Assembly (NCBI GenBank): GCA_017467885.1
Contig: JAFUKC010000029.1
Coordinates: forward strand, 1-64,000
DNA length: 64,000 bases
From: Bacteroidaceae bacterium
Lineage (GTDB): Bacteria; Bacteroidota; Bacteroidia; Bacteroidales; Bacteroidaceae
Direction of reading: 5' to 3'
Shown: piece by piece, positions 43,410 to 52,959 of the stretch
How positions within the stretch are numbered: position 1 is the first letter of the stretch
Layout: every line of letters begins with the position of its first letter
Program-made: the position numbers and the translations under genes
The notes under the pieces: model-generated
What the model was told of the DNA's origin: nothing
Database searches by the model: none
What the model saw: only the letters and a program-made list of their open reading frames with translations

Positions 43410-45436
43410 TTAGTTGCACACGGGACGCACCGCGTGGCCGTAGAAGCGACTGCGCCAATAGTACCAGTCGTGACTGTAGCTATTGAAGTAGAGGTAGCAT
43501 GCGTAGTCGCAAGAATCCTCATTCAGTGAACTCGACCAGTAGTAACCGACGGAACCCTCGTGGTAGAGTTCCGTACCGTAGCGGTAGCCCGCCGCCGGCA
43601 GGAAGATGCTGTTACCGTTGGGGCCGGTAACCTTGTAACCGTTTACGCCGTTTACAGTAGTCCATTGCCAAGTACATCTATTGTTGAGTTCTTGGATTTC
43701 TTCTAAGCTGGGCATGCGCCAACTGCCGCCCCACTTAACGTGAGCAACATCGTACTGTGTTCCACTAATATCGCTACCTATATTTATGTATTCATTAGAA
43801 TCATCATATCCATCACCGTCCTTATCAGTCCAATATTTATAGGTATCCCAAGAGTAATCGCTCTTTTCTTCCGTTTCGCCCCAAGCGTAGTAACCGCCTA
43901 TTCTTCGGGAGAAGAGGCACCGACGTTGCAGCAGGCCCATTTGACGCTAAGCCCTAAATCGACGGCATGGACGTGATGTTCGTCGTTGCATAGGGCCTCG
44001 CTGTATTTCAAAGAATATATTTGTGGTTCACTCCAACCGTTATAGCTCAAATAATAGCCACCCTTTGTATAAACTCCCAATTTTATATCCTTATAACCAT
44101 TAACTAAACTATTTGCTTTTATTTTTATTTCGATATCTATTTTGTCGGTATTAGGTTGCGATGACATACCTTCAGGTGGGGTATATCCTATTGTATATTT
44201 TGATGGGAAATAGGTGTAGTTTGCTTTATCATCCAAGTAATATATACCCCATTCCATAACGTCTGCCAGTGAATTTATATAACCTTCTACTGTACATTTA
44301 AAGGTTATATCATCTTCTTTTTTATATTGGGATGTTTGTTCAAAATCTGTTATATATGCATCTAATGCATTATATTCATATTTTTCGCTATACTTTATGT
44401 GATTATCGTTTACTTTATTATTTGAGTCTTTTAAGCGTAAAGATTTCAGGTAGGCTCTAAAGTACCACTTATCGCCATCGTGTGGCATCTCAAACGTCAG
44501 CATTTTATACTGTGAGGATGAGACACTGCAATCTAACAAAGCCTCATAGCTGTAAGGTTTTGTGTACCAATTTAAATATGGTACTGAACCTTTTTTTCCA
44601 ACAACACCCCAATATACTGTGTTGCGGGTTACACTTTCTGGTTCATTATAATATAAATGGTATAAATGTGAAGGTATTGTATTGGCATTTTCTATGGTTA
44701 CAAAAACGTTTATATTTCCTTTGCCGTCATTTGATATTTCTTCTATTTTTATATTACAATCGCCATATAGGGCTTTCTTCTGACGTTCATATAGAGAATT
44801 GGTCATTCCCTCGAGCATCTCTTTTAGGGATAGAACGGGGATTTTCAAGGGGAGGGGTAGCAATCCTATTATTCCGTCTGCGCCTATACCGGCTAAATCA
44901 TTAAGGAATTTATAGGTTTCTGCGTTAAATAAATCGGCACCCAAAGTCCCTGCATCTCTTATATTCCCCAAAAAATCCGACATATCGCCTAAATTGCCGA
45001 GGTTGAAGAGGTCGGAACTACCGGTACGTGTAAAGTTTTGTGGTATTTGAACTGCATCGTGTTTTACAAATAAACCGGTAAGTTGCCCTTCGGCATCCAC
45101 ATAACTTATTAAATAACCTTCTGGGGAGTGTATGACATTGGCAGAATAATTTTGATTACCTATCTCTATTATTTTTCTTTCTTCATTCAAAAGGATGTAG
45201 AGACCGATATTTCTTTTATCGGATATATAATATCGTATATGGTTGTTTATTTCATCGTACGATGCAAGCATATACATGTCAGCAGAATATAATCCGTCAT
45301 CCCAACCTTGCAACTCGTCCTTTGGAATCTTATTAAATTCCGATACTATATCAAAGGGGATATTCTCGTCGTCGTTTGAACAGGAGACAAACAGAAGGGA
45401 TAATACAAGCAGTAATAAGAATGTCGGTTTTTTCAT
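43410..45436 (-). pseudogene. FISUMP-domain lipoprotein gene broken by a one-base frameshift
   Basis: The 5' part (45436 to 43898, 512 codons) starts with a lipoprotein signal (lipobox FVSC, then SNDDE), has a long region without recognised domains, and begins a FISUMP (DUF1566-like) domain: HAVDLGLSVKWACCNVGASSPEE, then TAG. The domain continues one frame over, from GGYYAWGETEEKSDYSW to the stop at 43410, including WRMPSLEEIQEL and FLPAAGYRYG. Restoring one base in the stop region (TAG to TA+T+GG) gives the family sequence PEEYGGYYAWGE. The intact gene would be about 675 codons. It is either a recent inactivation or a sequencing error. FISUMP domains are found on secreted surface proteins of unknown ligand. 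Confidence 0.85.
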
Positions 45437-45506
45437 AGTAAATAGAATTTCAATGGCATAAATTAAGCAGTTTCTAAACTATAGGGCAAAAATAGAAACA
45501 TTTAAG

Positions 45507-45514
45507 CAAATGTA
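45507..45514 (-). promoter_or_regulatory. Candidate -7 box of the FISUMP gene
   Basis: The minus strand reads TACATTTG, fitting TAnnTTTG, with about 65 bases to the ATG. Confidence 0.45.
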
Positions 45515-45545
45515 GGAGAATCGTAAACACTATTTTATGAATATA

Positions 45546-45596
45546 AATTTCCCTCGAACAAATTTTTGTGTCATTTCATTCTGTTCGAGGGAAATT
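45546..45596 (-). terminator. Terminator of rho
   Basis: A 15-bp perfect stem (45546-45560 with 45582-45596) with a 21-base loop, 20 bases past the rho stop and followed on the minus strand by TTATAT. Confidence 0.7.
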
Positions 45597-45616
45597 ATTG
45601 TATGTGGGTCTTCTTT

Positions 45617-47560
45617 TTATGAATTCATGCTTAGCAGGAACTCGTCGTTGTCCTTTGTCTTTTCGAGGCGGTCTTTTACAAAATCCATAGCCTCTATCGA
45701 TGTCATGTCGGCAAGATACTTACGCAGAATCCACATACGGTCGAGAGTCTGCTTGTCGTGCAAAAGATCATCACGACGCGTACTCGAAGCAACGATATTT
45801 ACAGCCGGGAATATACGTTTGTTGCTGAGCGAGCGGTCGAGTTGCAGCTCCATGTTACCGGTTCCTTTAAACTCCTCGAAGATTACCTCGTCCATTTTGG
45901 AGCCTGTGTCGATGAGGGCTGTTGCTATGATTGTCAGTGAGCCGCCGTTCTCGATGTTGCGTGCGGCACCGAAGAATCGTTTAGGTTTATGCAGAGCATT
46001 TGCATCGACACCTCCCGATAGAACTTTGCCCGATGCAGGAGAAACTGTATTATATGCACGTGCAAGACGCGTAATTGAATCCAGGAAAATAACAACGTCG
46101 TGCCCACACTCTACCATACGCTTTGCACGTTCCAGAACAATACCGGCAATCTTCACGTGACGCTCGGCAGGCTCGTCAAATGTAGAGGCAATAACCTCGG
46201 CATTCACGCTGCGTGCCATATCAGTAACCTCCTCGGGACGCTCGTCTATGAGCAACATAATCATGTAGGCCTCGGGGTGATTAGCAGCAATTGCATTTGC
46301 TATATCCTTAAGCAACATTGTCTTACCGGTCTTGGGCTGTGCCACAATAAGTCCGCGTTGCCCCTTTCCTATAGGTGAGAACATATCTACCACGCGGGCC
46401 GACATATTATCGTAACTTCCTGTACACAGTGTAAATTTTTCCTCGGGGAAAAGAGGAGTAAGATTATCGAACGATACCCTGTCGCGCACAAGTTCCGGGT
46501 CAAGACCGTTTATCTTGTTTACCTTAACAAGAGGGAAATACTTTTCACCTGCATTTGCCGGGCGTATAATACCTTCGACTACATCACCTGTCTTTAAGCC
46601 ATACAGCCTTATCTGCGATTGTGACACATATACATCATCGGGGGATGCAAGATAGTTGTAGTCCGAGGAGCGAAGAAAACCATAATTATCGGGCATTATC
46701 TCCAAAACACCCTCAACACGCAAGACATCGGCAAAATCGTACTGTGTCGTTTGTTCGACAACCTCTTGTCGTTCCCTGTCGAAACGTACTCTGCGCTGCA
46801 TACGCTCATTTCGGTTTGTATTCTGCTGTGATTGCTGATTCGATTCAGGCTGTTGCTTGTCGAATTTACCAATAAGTTCGGTTGGCAGTTCTTTTTTATC
46901 CGACGGCAGATCTTCTATGGCAACAAAAGCCTCTCCCTCACCTGTCACTGCTATTTCAGGTTCTGTATTCTCGGTTGTATTATCCAAAACCGGCAGTTCC
47001 TCTATCTTTGCCTTAGGTTTACGACCGCGCTTCTTTGGAACAACTTTTTCCTCCGATTGCAGTTCTGTATCCTGTGGTTCAAGTGCCTGCTCATTGCTTG
47101 CCGTCTCTGCCACAGATTGTTCCTCAACCTTTGCTTTAGGTTTACGGCCACGCTTCTTTGGTGCCGGTTTTTCCACAGGCTCTACCACCGTTGGTTGCGG
47201 CTGTTCTACAGGTTTAAGTTCCTCAAGCGGTTTCTCGGGAACTGATGTAATAACCGCCTCCGATTGCTTTTTAGGTTCACTCTTATCCAGTTTAACAGCC
47301 TTGTCACCTGTGGCTGTATATACTTTTGCCGAAACCTCGGGCTGAATACGGTTACGTCGATGATTGCGTCTGTTCATACGCGACTCCTCCTTTGCAACAG
47401 CGGGAGCTCCGGCCTGACTGTTCTGCAGTGCCTGACCATCGAGTATACGGTATATCAGTTCGTCACGTTCCAACGTTTTAGTTCCTTTTACACCTAAATT
47501 TTGTGCAATAGATTGCAATTCAGACAATTCTTTGCTTCTTAAATGTTCAATATGATACAT
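45617..47560 (-). CDS. rho: Transcription termination factor Rho with long N-terminal insertion
   Basis: A 647-residue hexameric RNA helicase. The N-terminal Rho domain (about 1-45) is separated from the RNA-binding cold-shock domain (about 275-350) by some 230 low-complexity, charged residues. That insertion contains two copies of the AT-hook-like [10 protein letters not shown] (135-144, 176-185) and an Arg/Asn-rich stretch near 61-70. The ATPase has Walker A PKTGKT (409-414), [14 protein letters not shown] and the R-loop [21 protein letters not shown]. Bacteroidetes Rho proteins are known for such disordered inserts. Expected to be active. Confidence 0.96.
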   Translation of the reverse strand: MYHIEHLRSKELSELQSIAQNLGVKGTKTLERDELIYRILDGQALQNSQAGAPAVAKEESRMNRRNHRRNRIQPEVSAKVYTATGDKAVKLDKSEPKKQSEAVITSVPEKPLEELKPVEQPQPTVVEPVEKPAPKKRGRKPKAKVEEQSVAETASNEQALEPQDTELQSEEKVVPKKRGRKPKAKIEELPVLDNTTENTEPEIAVTGEGEAFVAIEDLPSDKKELPTELIGKFDKQQPESNQQSQQNTNRNERMQRRVRFDRERQEVVEQTTQYDFADVLRVEGVLEIMPDNYGFLRSSDYNYLASPDDVYVSQSQIRLYGLKTGDVVEGIIRPANAGEKYFPLVKVNKINGLDPELVRDRVSFDNLTPLFPEEKFTLCTGSYDNMSARVVDMFSPIGKGQRGLIVAQPKTGKTMLLKDIANAIAANHPEAYMIMLLIDERPEEVTDMARSVNAEVIASTFDEPAERHVKIAGIVLERAKRMVECGHDVVIFLDSITRLARAYNTVSPASGKVLSGGVDANALHKPKRFFGAARNIENGGSLTIIATALIDTGSKMDEVIFEEFKGTGNMELQLDRSLSNKRIFPAVNIVASSTRRDDLLHDKQTLDRMWILRKYLADMTSIEAMDFVKDRLEKTKDNDEFLLSMNS

Positions 47561-47675
47561 AATTTACAGGTATGACACTCATCCGTAAAGACGGTGCACA
47601 ATAAAATCGAATATGATATTTGATATTTGGTTGACGATAACAACCTCAAGGGTATATTATAGTAGTTTGTCGATG

Positions 47676-47683
47676 CAAATTTA
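47676..47683 (-). promoter_or_regulatory. Candidate -7 box of rho
   Basis: The minus strand reads TAAATTTG, fitting TAnnTTTG, about 115 bases before the ATG at 47560. The leader is thus fairly long, leaving room for control of rho expression. No -33 box was recognised. Confidence 0.45.
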
Positions 47684-47788
47684 AATAAATAGTTTTAAAA
47701 ATACAGTAATTTCAACTGTTTTTTTGCAATTATACACTGTTGGAGGGACATTTCAATAGATATACTTTAATTTTTATTCGTATAATTA

Positions 47789-47890
47789 TACTTTTGCCCG
47801 CCAAATTCCGGCAAAAAGAATAGCACGCATATATTACGAGAATTCCCCTGCCGGCAGATAAACACAACCGGCAGGGGAATTGTTCTTAAA
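47789..47890 (+). other. Possible short plus-strand transcript in the rho/lipoprotein gap
   Basis: TACTTTTG (47789-47796) is a -7 box pointing right although no plus-strand gene follows. A transcript from about 47803 would end at the strong hairpin 47841-47881, giving 80-90 nt without a reading frame. It would be antisense to the 3' end of the SusCD operon message. Weak evidence; the rest of the 47561-47904 gap shows only the rho promoter. Confidence 0.25.
47841..47881 (-). terminator. Terminator of the SusCD-protease operon
   Basis: GC-rich 14-bp perfect stem (47841-47854 with 47868-47881) and 13-base loop, 23 bases past the stop of the last gene. Confidence 0.8.
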
Positions 47891-47904
47891 AAAATGTAAA
47901 CAGT

Positions 47905-48390
47905 TTATTTTATAGGCTCAGACTCATTCACAATATCTTCGGGAACAGCATCGCAACGTACATATTTGCATACATTATTTTCATCGTCTTGTGCAACCCA
48001 AACCATGCTGCCATCGGCTGTAAGCTCGGTTACTATATACGAATGGCTCCAGGCATCATCGAAGAGCTGAAAATCGTATGTTCCGCTTATAATGTAACCT
48101 TCATACTCATCCTTTTCGATAGAGAAATCACCTGTTATGCAACGTGCATACATGCTGTTTACATTCTGATACATCTTAAACACCATGTCGCGACGCTCGA
48201 AGACGATATAACAATATACATCTTCGTGAACCTCAGTTCCGTTGTTCCATTCGCTCAATTTCCACACTCCTGCTATGTTTGCCGGTGTTACTTCTAGCGA
48301 TGGAACATTCATTTTCTTATCATCATCGGAACAGCTCTGCAATATACCGAAAGAAAGCAGCAGAGCCATCATTCTGAAAACTGTTTTCAT
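47905..48390 (-). CDS. Small lipoprotein, lipocalin-like
   Basis: A 161-residue lipoprotein (lipobox LQSC, then SDDDKK, an acidic export-type signal). The mature part, with NIAGVWKLSEWNNG followed by strands and ISGTYDFQLF, resembles the lipocalin-like beta-barrel family found in Bacteroidetes (W after a G at the first strand). No catalytic motif is visible. It is the ninth and last gene of the SusCD operon, 6 bases after the DUF1573 gene, and is followed by the terminator. Confidence 0.65.
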   Translation of the reverse strand: MKTVFRMMALLLSFGILQSCSDDDKKMNVPSLEVTPANIAGVWKLSEWNNGTEVHEDVYCYIVFERRDMVFKMYQNVNSMYARCITGDFSIEKDEYEGYIISGTYDFQLFDDAWSHSYIVTELTADGSMVWVAQDDENNVCKYVRCDAVPEDIVNESEPIK

Positions 48391-48396
48391 ATAATT

Positions 48397-49203
48397 TTAC
48401 TTTTTACTGTTTTTCAAATCAATAATTCCTTTTATGGTGCGTTTCGAGGGAATACCCTCTATGCCACCGACCAACACGCCGAAACGAAGAGTATCACCAA
48501 CCTCCCGGGGTAATTTCGAGGTATCAACAGTTATTTTTATATCTCCCTCTTCTCCCGGACCTATAATCTCGGGTTCAACATCAAACTCTACGTATGAAGG
48601 CAGAATGGTTGCAACCAGACGCAAAGGACGCACACCGCTATTTGCACACAATATACGTTCGGTATAAATATTGCCTGCTTCAACATCTGAAAAACAAACC
48701 TCCTTATGCTTCAGCCGAAGATGTCCCATCTTCTGCGGCAGATAATCCCATTCATCGCCGGCAAGCACATTTGCATATACCGATAATTTCGAAACAGGTT
48801 GTTTATCGGAGAGATCGGTATACACAAACAGATTCGATTCGAATGTTCCGTCTTTTCCTCGCGGATTGAATGTGGCAGAAATCTCACCGGTACATCCGGC
48901 AGCAACAGGATGCACCGGAAAAACTGCGGTAACACAGCCGCAAGATGTTGCTACTCTACTGATGGTAACAGAACGGTCGGTGTTATTCTTAAAATTAAAG
49001 TGCACAATCTGCAATGAATCGGTATCATATACGGCTCCAATATCCTCGCTTTTCTGTTCGAAAAGAAGAATTTCACCTTCGGACTCATACAACGGCGGAT
49101 TCATGATAGAATCAATGGCTGCACGAGATAGCCTTATGACTTGCGAATATGCATCGACTGTAATCAATGGCATGGCAAGCAAAAAAACATATAACACCTT
49201 CAT
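48397..49203 (-). CDS. DUF1573 secreted protein
   Basis: A 268-residue secreted protein. The ATG at 49203 opens the signal peptide (to about AYSQ); a start 7 codons earlier would overlap the protease gene. It has two Ig-like units. The first carries the family block VHFNFKNNTDRSVTISRVATSCGCV and the TFNPRGKDG turn; the second FSDVEAGNIYTERILCANSG repeats the theme. DUF1573 modules resemble ASPM-SPD-2-Hydin Ig folds and are of unknown role on Bacteroidetes envelopes. It lies 11 bases after the protease gene. Confidence 0.85.
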   Translation of the reverse strand: MKVLYVFLLAMPLITVDAYSQVIRLSRAAIDSIMNPPLYESEGEILLFEQKSEDIGAVYDTDSLQIVHFNFKNNTDRSVTISRVATSCGCVTAVFPVHPVAAGCTGEISATFNPRGKDGTFESNLFVYTDLSDKQPVSKLSVYANVLAGDEWDYLPQKMGHLRLKHKEVCFSDVEAGNIYTERILCANSGVRPLRLVATILPSYVEFDVEPEIIGPGEEGDIKITVDTSKLPREVGDTLRFGVLVGGIEGIPSKRTIKGIIDLKNSKK

Positions 49204-49214
49204 ATTAACCTTTT

Positions 49215-51230
49215 TTAAAGCCAACCGTTGTTGCTTGCACTCTTGCGTACTGTCACAGCAACCGAATGTACAGCATCCTCGCCTACAGTGATTGTAAGTG
49301 TTGCCACGCCCTCTTTTACTCCTGTAATTGTGAGTGTGGTGCCTGTAAGCTCAATACCGGCAACAGCATTGTCACTTATACTGTATGCATAAGAGAGTTT
49401 CTCGCCACCTACAAAGTAATCGGCAAGATTAACACTTACAGAGGCATCGGGGGCCAAATAGATATTAGGTATTCTCATTTCACTGCCTGCGCTCTCTATA
49501 GCTTTTAGCAATGCTGCTGCATCAACAAGTTTTCCCATCTTACCCACATACTTCGAAAGGTCGGTTTTTGTAGGTGAAGCCCCCGGTGAAGAGTGCAGAT
49601 AGTGTGAGAATTTATCACCTTTGAAATAACCATCGATATCCCTTGCTGTAGAATACATTAATTCTATAAACTCCTCGGCTTTAAAATGGCGTCGCATCTG
49701 TTTTGCATATGAAAGACCGAGAGCGGCCACTCCCGAAACATGAGGACACGCCATTGATGTACCTTCGTAGAAACCATAATCGGGCTTACCTTCTACCACA
49801 AGTGTCGAAAGAATCATACCTTCGCTATCCTCCTCTGAACCAACTGCACCATAATAATCTCCATCACCGCCCGGTGCCGATAAATCGACCGTATAACCGT
49901 AGTCGGTGTATGTAGCAGGTGTATAATCGGCAGCCAAAGCCGACACACAAACGAACTTCGAGTAGGCACCGGGGAATGACGACTCCGAAGCAAATTCATT
50001 GCCCGAAGCAAATATAACTATACCACCATCCACAACACCGTTGGGCGAACCTGCATTCTCTATAAAATAATCGAAAGCCTCTTTCTCCAGCGGATACGTT
50101 TCGGCCCACTCTTTTTCTGTAGCAGGACCAGGGGTAAAGCCTAAAATAGGATTGGCATTAGGCGACATATATCCCCAACTGCATTGCAGAATGGTTGCAC
50201 CATTATCTGCAGCATACTTAACAGCTTTAGCCTCTTGTGCAAGAGTTGCAGTACGAGCATCATCAAACAACTGACACGACATAATACGTACACCGGATAC
50301 ACCTTTCGAATAATCGCCACCGGCAATACCGCACACACCCAAATTATTGCCATTCACAGCGGCAATTGTTCCTGCAACGTGTGTTCCATGACCGCTGTCA
50401 TTCGAACCTGTCGTAGAAATATATCCGCGGTCACTTGCAAAGTTATAGCCGTATCGGTCACCTTTATAACCGTTTCCGTCGGCGTCGACATCCGAACCAA
50501 ACGTTTCACTCTCATTCACCCACATATTGGCTGCAAGATCGGGATGATAGTGCATCACACCCTCGTCCATCACAGCAACAATTATAGAGGGGTCACCTGT
50601 ACACATCTTCCAAGCCTCCTCGCAACCGACGTCGCAACCTGCAACGGTTGGAGCCCATTTTTGTTCAAAATCGTAACTGCCACGATTTATATATCCCCAC
50701 TGTTTTGCCAGCAACGGGTCGTTGAAAATTTGCTCTGTGTCGACTTCTTGTGATGCAGCGTGCAATGCAACAGCACGCTTACCGGTATTAGTACGATATA
50801 TTCTGCGGTTACATTGCACCTTGGAAATCTCGCCCAACCGCGAAAGACGTTTACATGCATCATTCAAATCATTACTCTCGTCGAAACGTACCAAATACCA
50901 CAGGTGCATTCCCGCCTCTCTTGTACGTTCCTCTGTTGCCGGATTCACAGGGAATAAACGTTCAAACTCATACGCACCTAACGTCGATAAAATTTCATCG
51001 GTCGATGGAAGCCCCGAGCGTGTAGACACGTTGTCAGACGAACCGAATGTTTCATCCAAAATATCACTCATTCCGGGAACAAACTTTATAAGCAACTCAC
51101 CGGGTACAACGTCATCGGATACATTTGTTGTATAATCAGGTGCCAATGTTTGTGTGGTTATCGCTTCATCGCTACATGAAACAGCCACAATTGTACACAA
51201 AGCTACGATGTATATATATATTCTCTTCAT
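49215..51230 (-). CDS. Subtilisin-like surface serine protease (family S8)
   Basis: A 671-residue lipoprotein protease (lipobox AVSC followed by SDE). Residues about 40-150 form a propeptide (GELLIKF...HLWYLVRFDESNDLNDACKRLSRL). The catalytic domain has Asp222 in MDEG (the usual Thr is Glu), His281 in SGHGTHVAGT, oxyanion Asn411 in ASGNE and Ser492 in GTSMACPHVSG, so it should be active. The last 90 residues form an Ig/Big2-like domain (ITGVKEGVATLTITVG). Together with the SusCD pair and binding lipoproteins of the operon it probably cuts proteins at the cell surface. Confidence 0.93.
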   Translation of the reverse strand: MKRIYIYIVALCTIVAVSCSDEAITTQTLAPDYTTNVSDDVVPGELLIKFVPGMSDILDETFGSSDNVSTRSGLPSTDEILSTLGAYEFERLFPVNPATEERTREAGMHLWYLVRFDESNDLNDACKRLSRLGEISKVQCNRRIYRTNTGKRAVALHAASQEVDTEQIFNDPLLAKQWGYINRGSYDFEQKWAPTVAGCDVGCEEAWKMCTGDPSIIVAVMDEGVMHYHPDLAANMWVNESETFGSDVDADGNGYKGDRYGYNFASDRGYISTTGSNDSGHGTHVAGTIAAVNGNNLGVCGIAGGDYSKGVSGVRIMSCQLFDDARTATLAQEAKAVKYAADNGATILQCSWGYMSPNANPILGFTPGPATEKEWAETYPLEKEAFDYFIENAGSPNGVVDGGIVIFASGNEFASESSFPGAYSKFVCVSALAADYTPATYTDYGYTVDLSAPGGDGDYYGAVGSEEDSEGMILSTLVVEGKPDYGFYEGTSMACPHVSGVAALGLSYAKQMRRHFKAEEFIELMYSTARDIDGYFKGDKFSHYLHSSPGASPTKTDLSKYVGKMGKLVDAAALLKAIESAGSEMRIPNIYLAPDASVSVNLADYFVGGEKLSYAYSISDNAVAGIELTGTTLTITGVKEGVATLTITVGEDAVHSVAVTVRKSASNNGWL

Positions 51231-51232
51231 AT

Positions 51233-52939
51233 TTACTCGGTTATTTCTTCTTTAAACTCATACTTCTCTCTTGTTCCCGGGAATACCGAATAGTAGTAAT
51301 CGAAACTGGAGGGCACATTATCGAAACGAACTAGTTCGCCATCGGTGTTGCGACCGCTCTCTTGTTGATTAAACACCAACAAATCGGGATACCACATAAG
51401 CAGATAAGGATGATAAAGCAGCCAATCGGGCAGATTTCCGGTAAAGAAATTAAGATTTATTGCCAAATGTTTCATATTCGGAAGTATTTTGGGACAGTTA
51501 TTATCGGCAAGATACTGAATCGTATCACCACCGAATGCATCCACGTCGGCCTGTGTATATGCCACAACACCCTCTTCACCTACTTTGAAATCGGGTACCT
51601 CACCCTCAATATAACAGTTGGACAGACTCAACTCCTCGAGATTCTCCCACAAGAACAGGCGTCGCAAAGAATTGTTTGACAAGGTGTTTATGTGCAAACC
51701 CAAACCATCTTCATATTGATCGGCCTTACGTAAATCGCTCGTTGTCCAGCGACGTGATGCAACCATACGTAGTTTCTTTAGTTTCGGAAAATCTTCAGGA
51801 GTAAGCATTTGGGGTATGTCGTTGAAATTGTTCGCACTTATATCGAGATATTCAAGGCTGTTCCCCAACTTAACAAACTCCTCGGGCAGAGTTATCAGAC
51901 CATAAGAGAATAGTGTAAGTTCTTTCAAATAATCGAGTTCGCATATTTCGGGACCAAGCTCGATACTTAACAACATGGTATTTGTGTTCGACGAAAAATC
52001 CAACGACTCGGCATATTTAAGATAGCGGACCTCCTGTGGAATACTCTCTTCAGTGCGGAACATAAGGAACGAAGCCGAACGTACACGACCAACCGCTTCG
52101 GGTGCCGGTAAGCCCGAGTCATTAGCCTCCCATAATGTAACGTTGTTCCAGTTACGCATATTCTCGCTTGTATCCCAAGGATCAGCCATAGAGTTCAAAC
52201 GTTCAAATATCGTAAGCAGGGCAAGCGAGTCACCCTCACGATTATCTTCTATCTTTATTGCGGCTTTCTGCGTCAAAGTAAGTACTGCCGGTGTTTCAAT
52301 TTCATTTCCACCTGTCGGTTGAAGATATATTTTGGCAACACGTGGCTCGGGAAGAGTGTTCATCTTCCAATCGAAGCGTAACTTTGTGGTACGAGGACGT
52401 GCACCACGGTCCAACTCTACGTTTATTTTACCGGGAGTAAGCCACTCTTCATCATTTTCATCATTTTCATCATACTCAATTTTCACCTCAAAAGGAACAT
52501 TCGTGGTAACCTCTGTTTCAAAATAGCGTTCATCTGTTTTAGCCGAAGCTTCAATTTCGATCTCCGGTTCTTCAAAACGTATCATCTTGCCATAGCCCGT
52601 CTGCCTTACCGTTACGTTCTTTGTTGCACCACTCATGCAACAGAAACGAATTGTAGCCGTACGAAGATCATTAACCAAAGAGGAATCGATAACAACACTG
52701 CACTCGCAAACACCCTCGCCATTGGCCGGAGATAGCATCAACCAAGGTTCGGTTGTGGTAGCAACCCACTTTTCGCCCGACTCTACAAAGAGTTTCTCCG
52801 TAGCACCCTCGGCACCTACGGTTATCTCCTCTTTATCGACCATTAAACCTTTAATGGCATCTTCGCTGTCGTCGCATGAGACGAATACACTCATCAATGC
52901 AACAACACCTAATGTTATTTTAAAGAAATGTCTAATCAT
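51233..52939 (-). CDS. BACON-plus-leucine-rich-repeat lipoprotein
   Basis: A 568-residue lipoprotein (lipobox FVSC, then DDSED). Two BACON-like beta domains fill about 30-235 (GEKWVATTTEPWLMLSPANGEG and ETEVTTNVPFEVKIEYDEN, with the Trp near the strand ends). A leucine-rich-repeat region follows (SLDFSSNTN, KELTLFSYGLITLPEEF, SLEYLDISANNFNDIP, LEELSLSNCYIEG). Such proteins are seen as surface binding modules; no enzyme motif is present. It starts 20 bases after the stop of the larger LRR gene and ends 2 bases before the protease start. Confidence 0.8.
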   Translation of the reverse strand: MIRHFFKITLGVVALMSVFVSCDDSEDAIKGLMVDKEEITVGAEGATEKLFVESGEKWVATTTEPWLMLSPANGEGVCECSVVIDSSLVNDLRTATIRFCCMSGATKNVTVRQTGYGKMIRFEEPEIEIEASAKTDERYFETEVTTNVPFEVKIEYDENDENDEEWLTPGKINVELDRGARPRTTKLRFDWKMNTLPEPRVAKIYLQPTGGNEIETPAVLTLTQKAAIKIEDNREGDSLALLTIFERLNSMADPWDTSENMRNWNNVTLWEANDSGLPAPEAVGRVRSASFLMFRTEESIPQEVRYLKYAESLDFSSNTNTMLLSIELGPEICELDYLKELTLFSYGLITLPEEFVKLGNSLEYLDISANNFNDIPQMLTPEDFPKLKKLRMVASRRWTTSDLRKADQYEDGLGLHINTLSNNSLRRLFLWENLEELSLSNCYIEGEVPDFKVGEEGVVAYTQADVDAFGGDTIQYLADNNCPKILPNMKHLAINLNFFTGNLPDWLLYHPYLLMWYPDLLVFNQQESGRNTDGELVRFDNVPSSFDYYYSVFPGTREKYEFKEEITE

Positions 52940-52959
52940 CTTTATTATATAATCGTGAG

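Noticed and set aside
43410..43940. Separate gene for the C-terminal FISUMP piece
   Set aside because: Its first codons read in the wrong frame of the upstream gene; the domain is completed only by joining both frames, so it is one broken gene.
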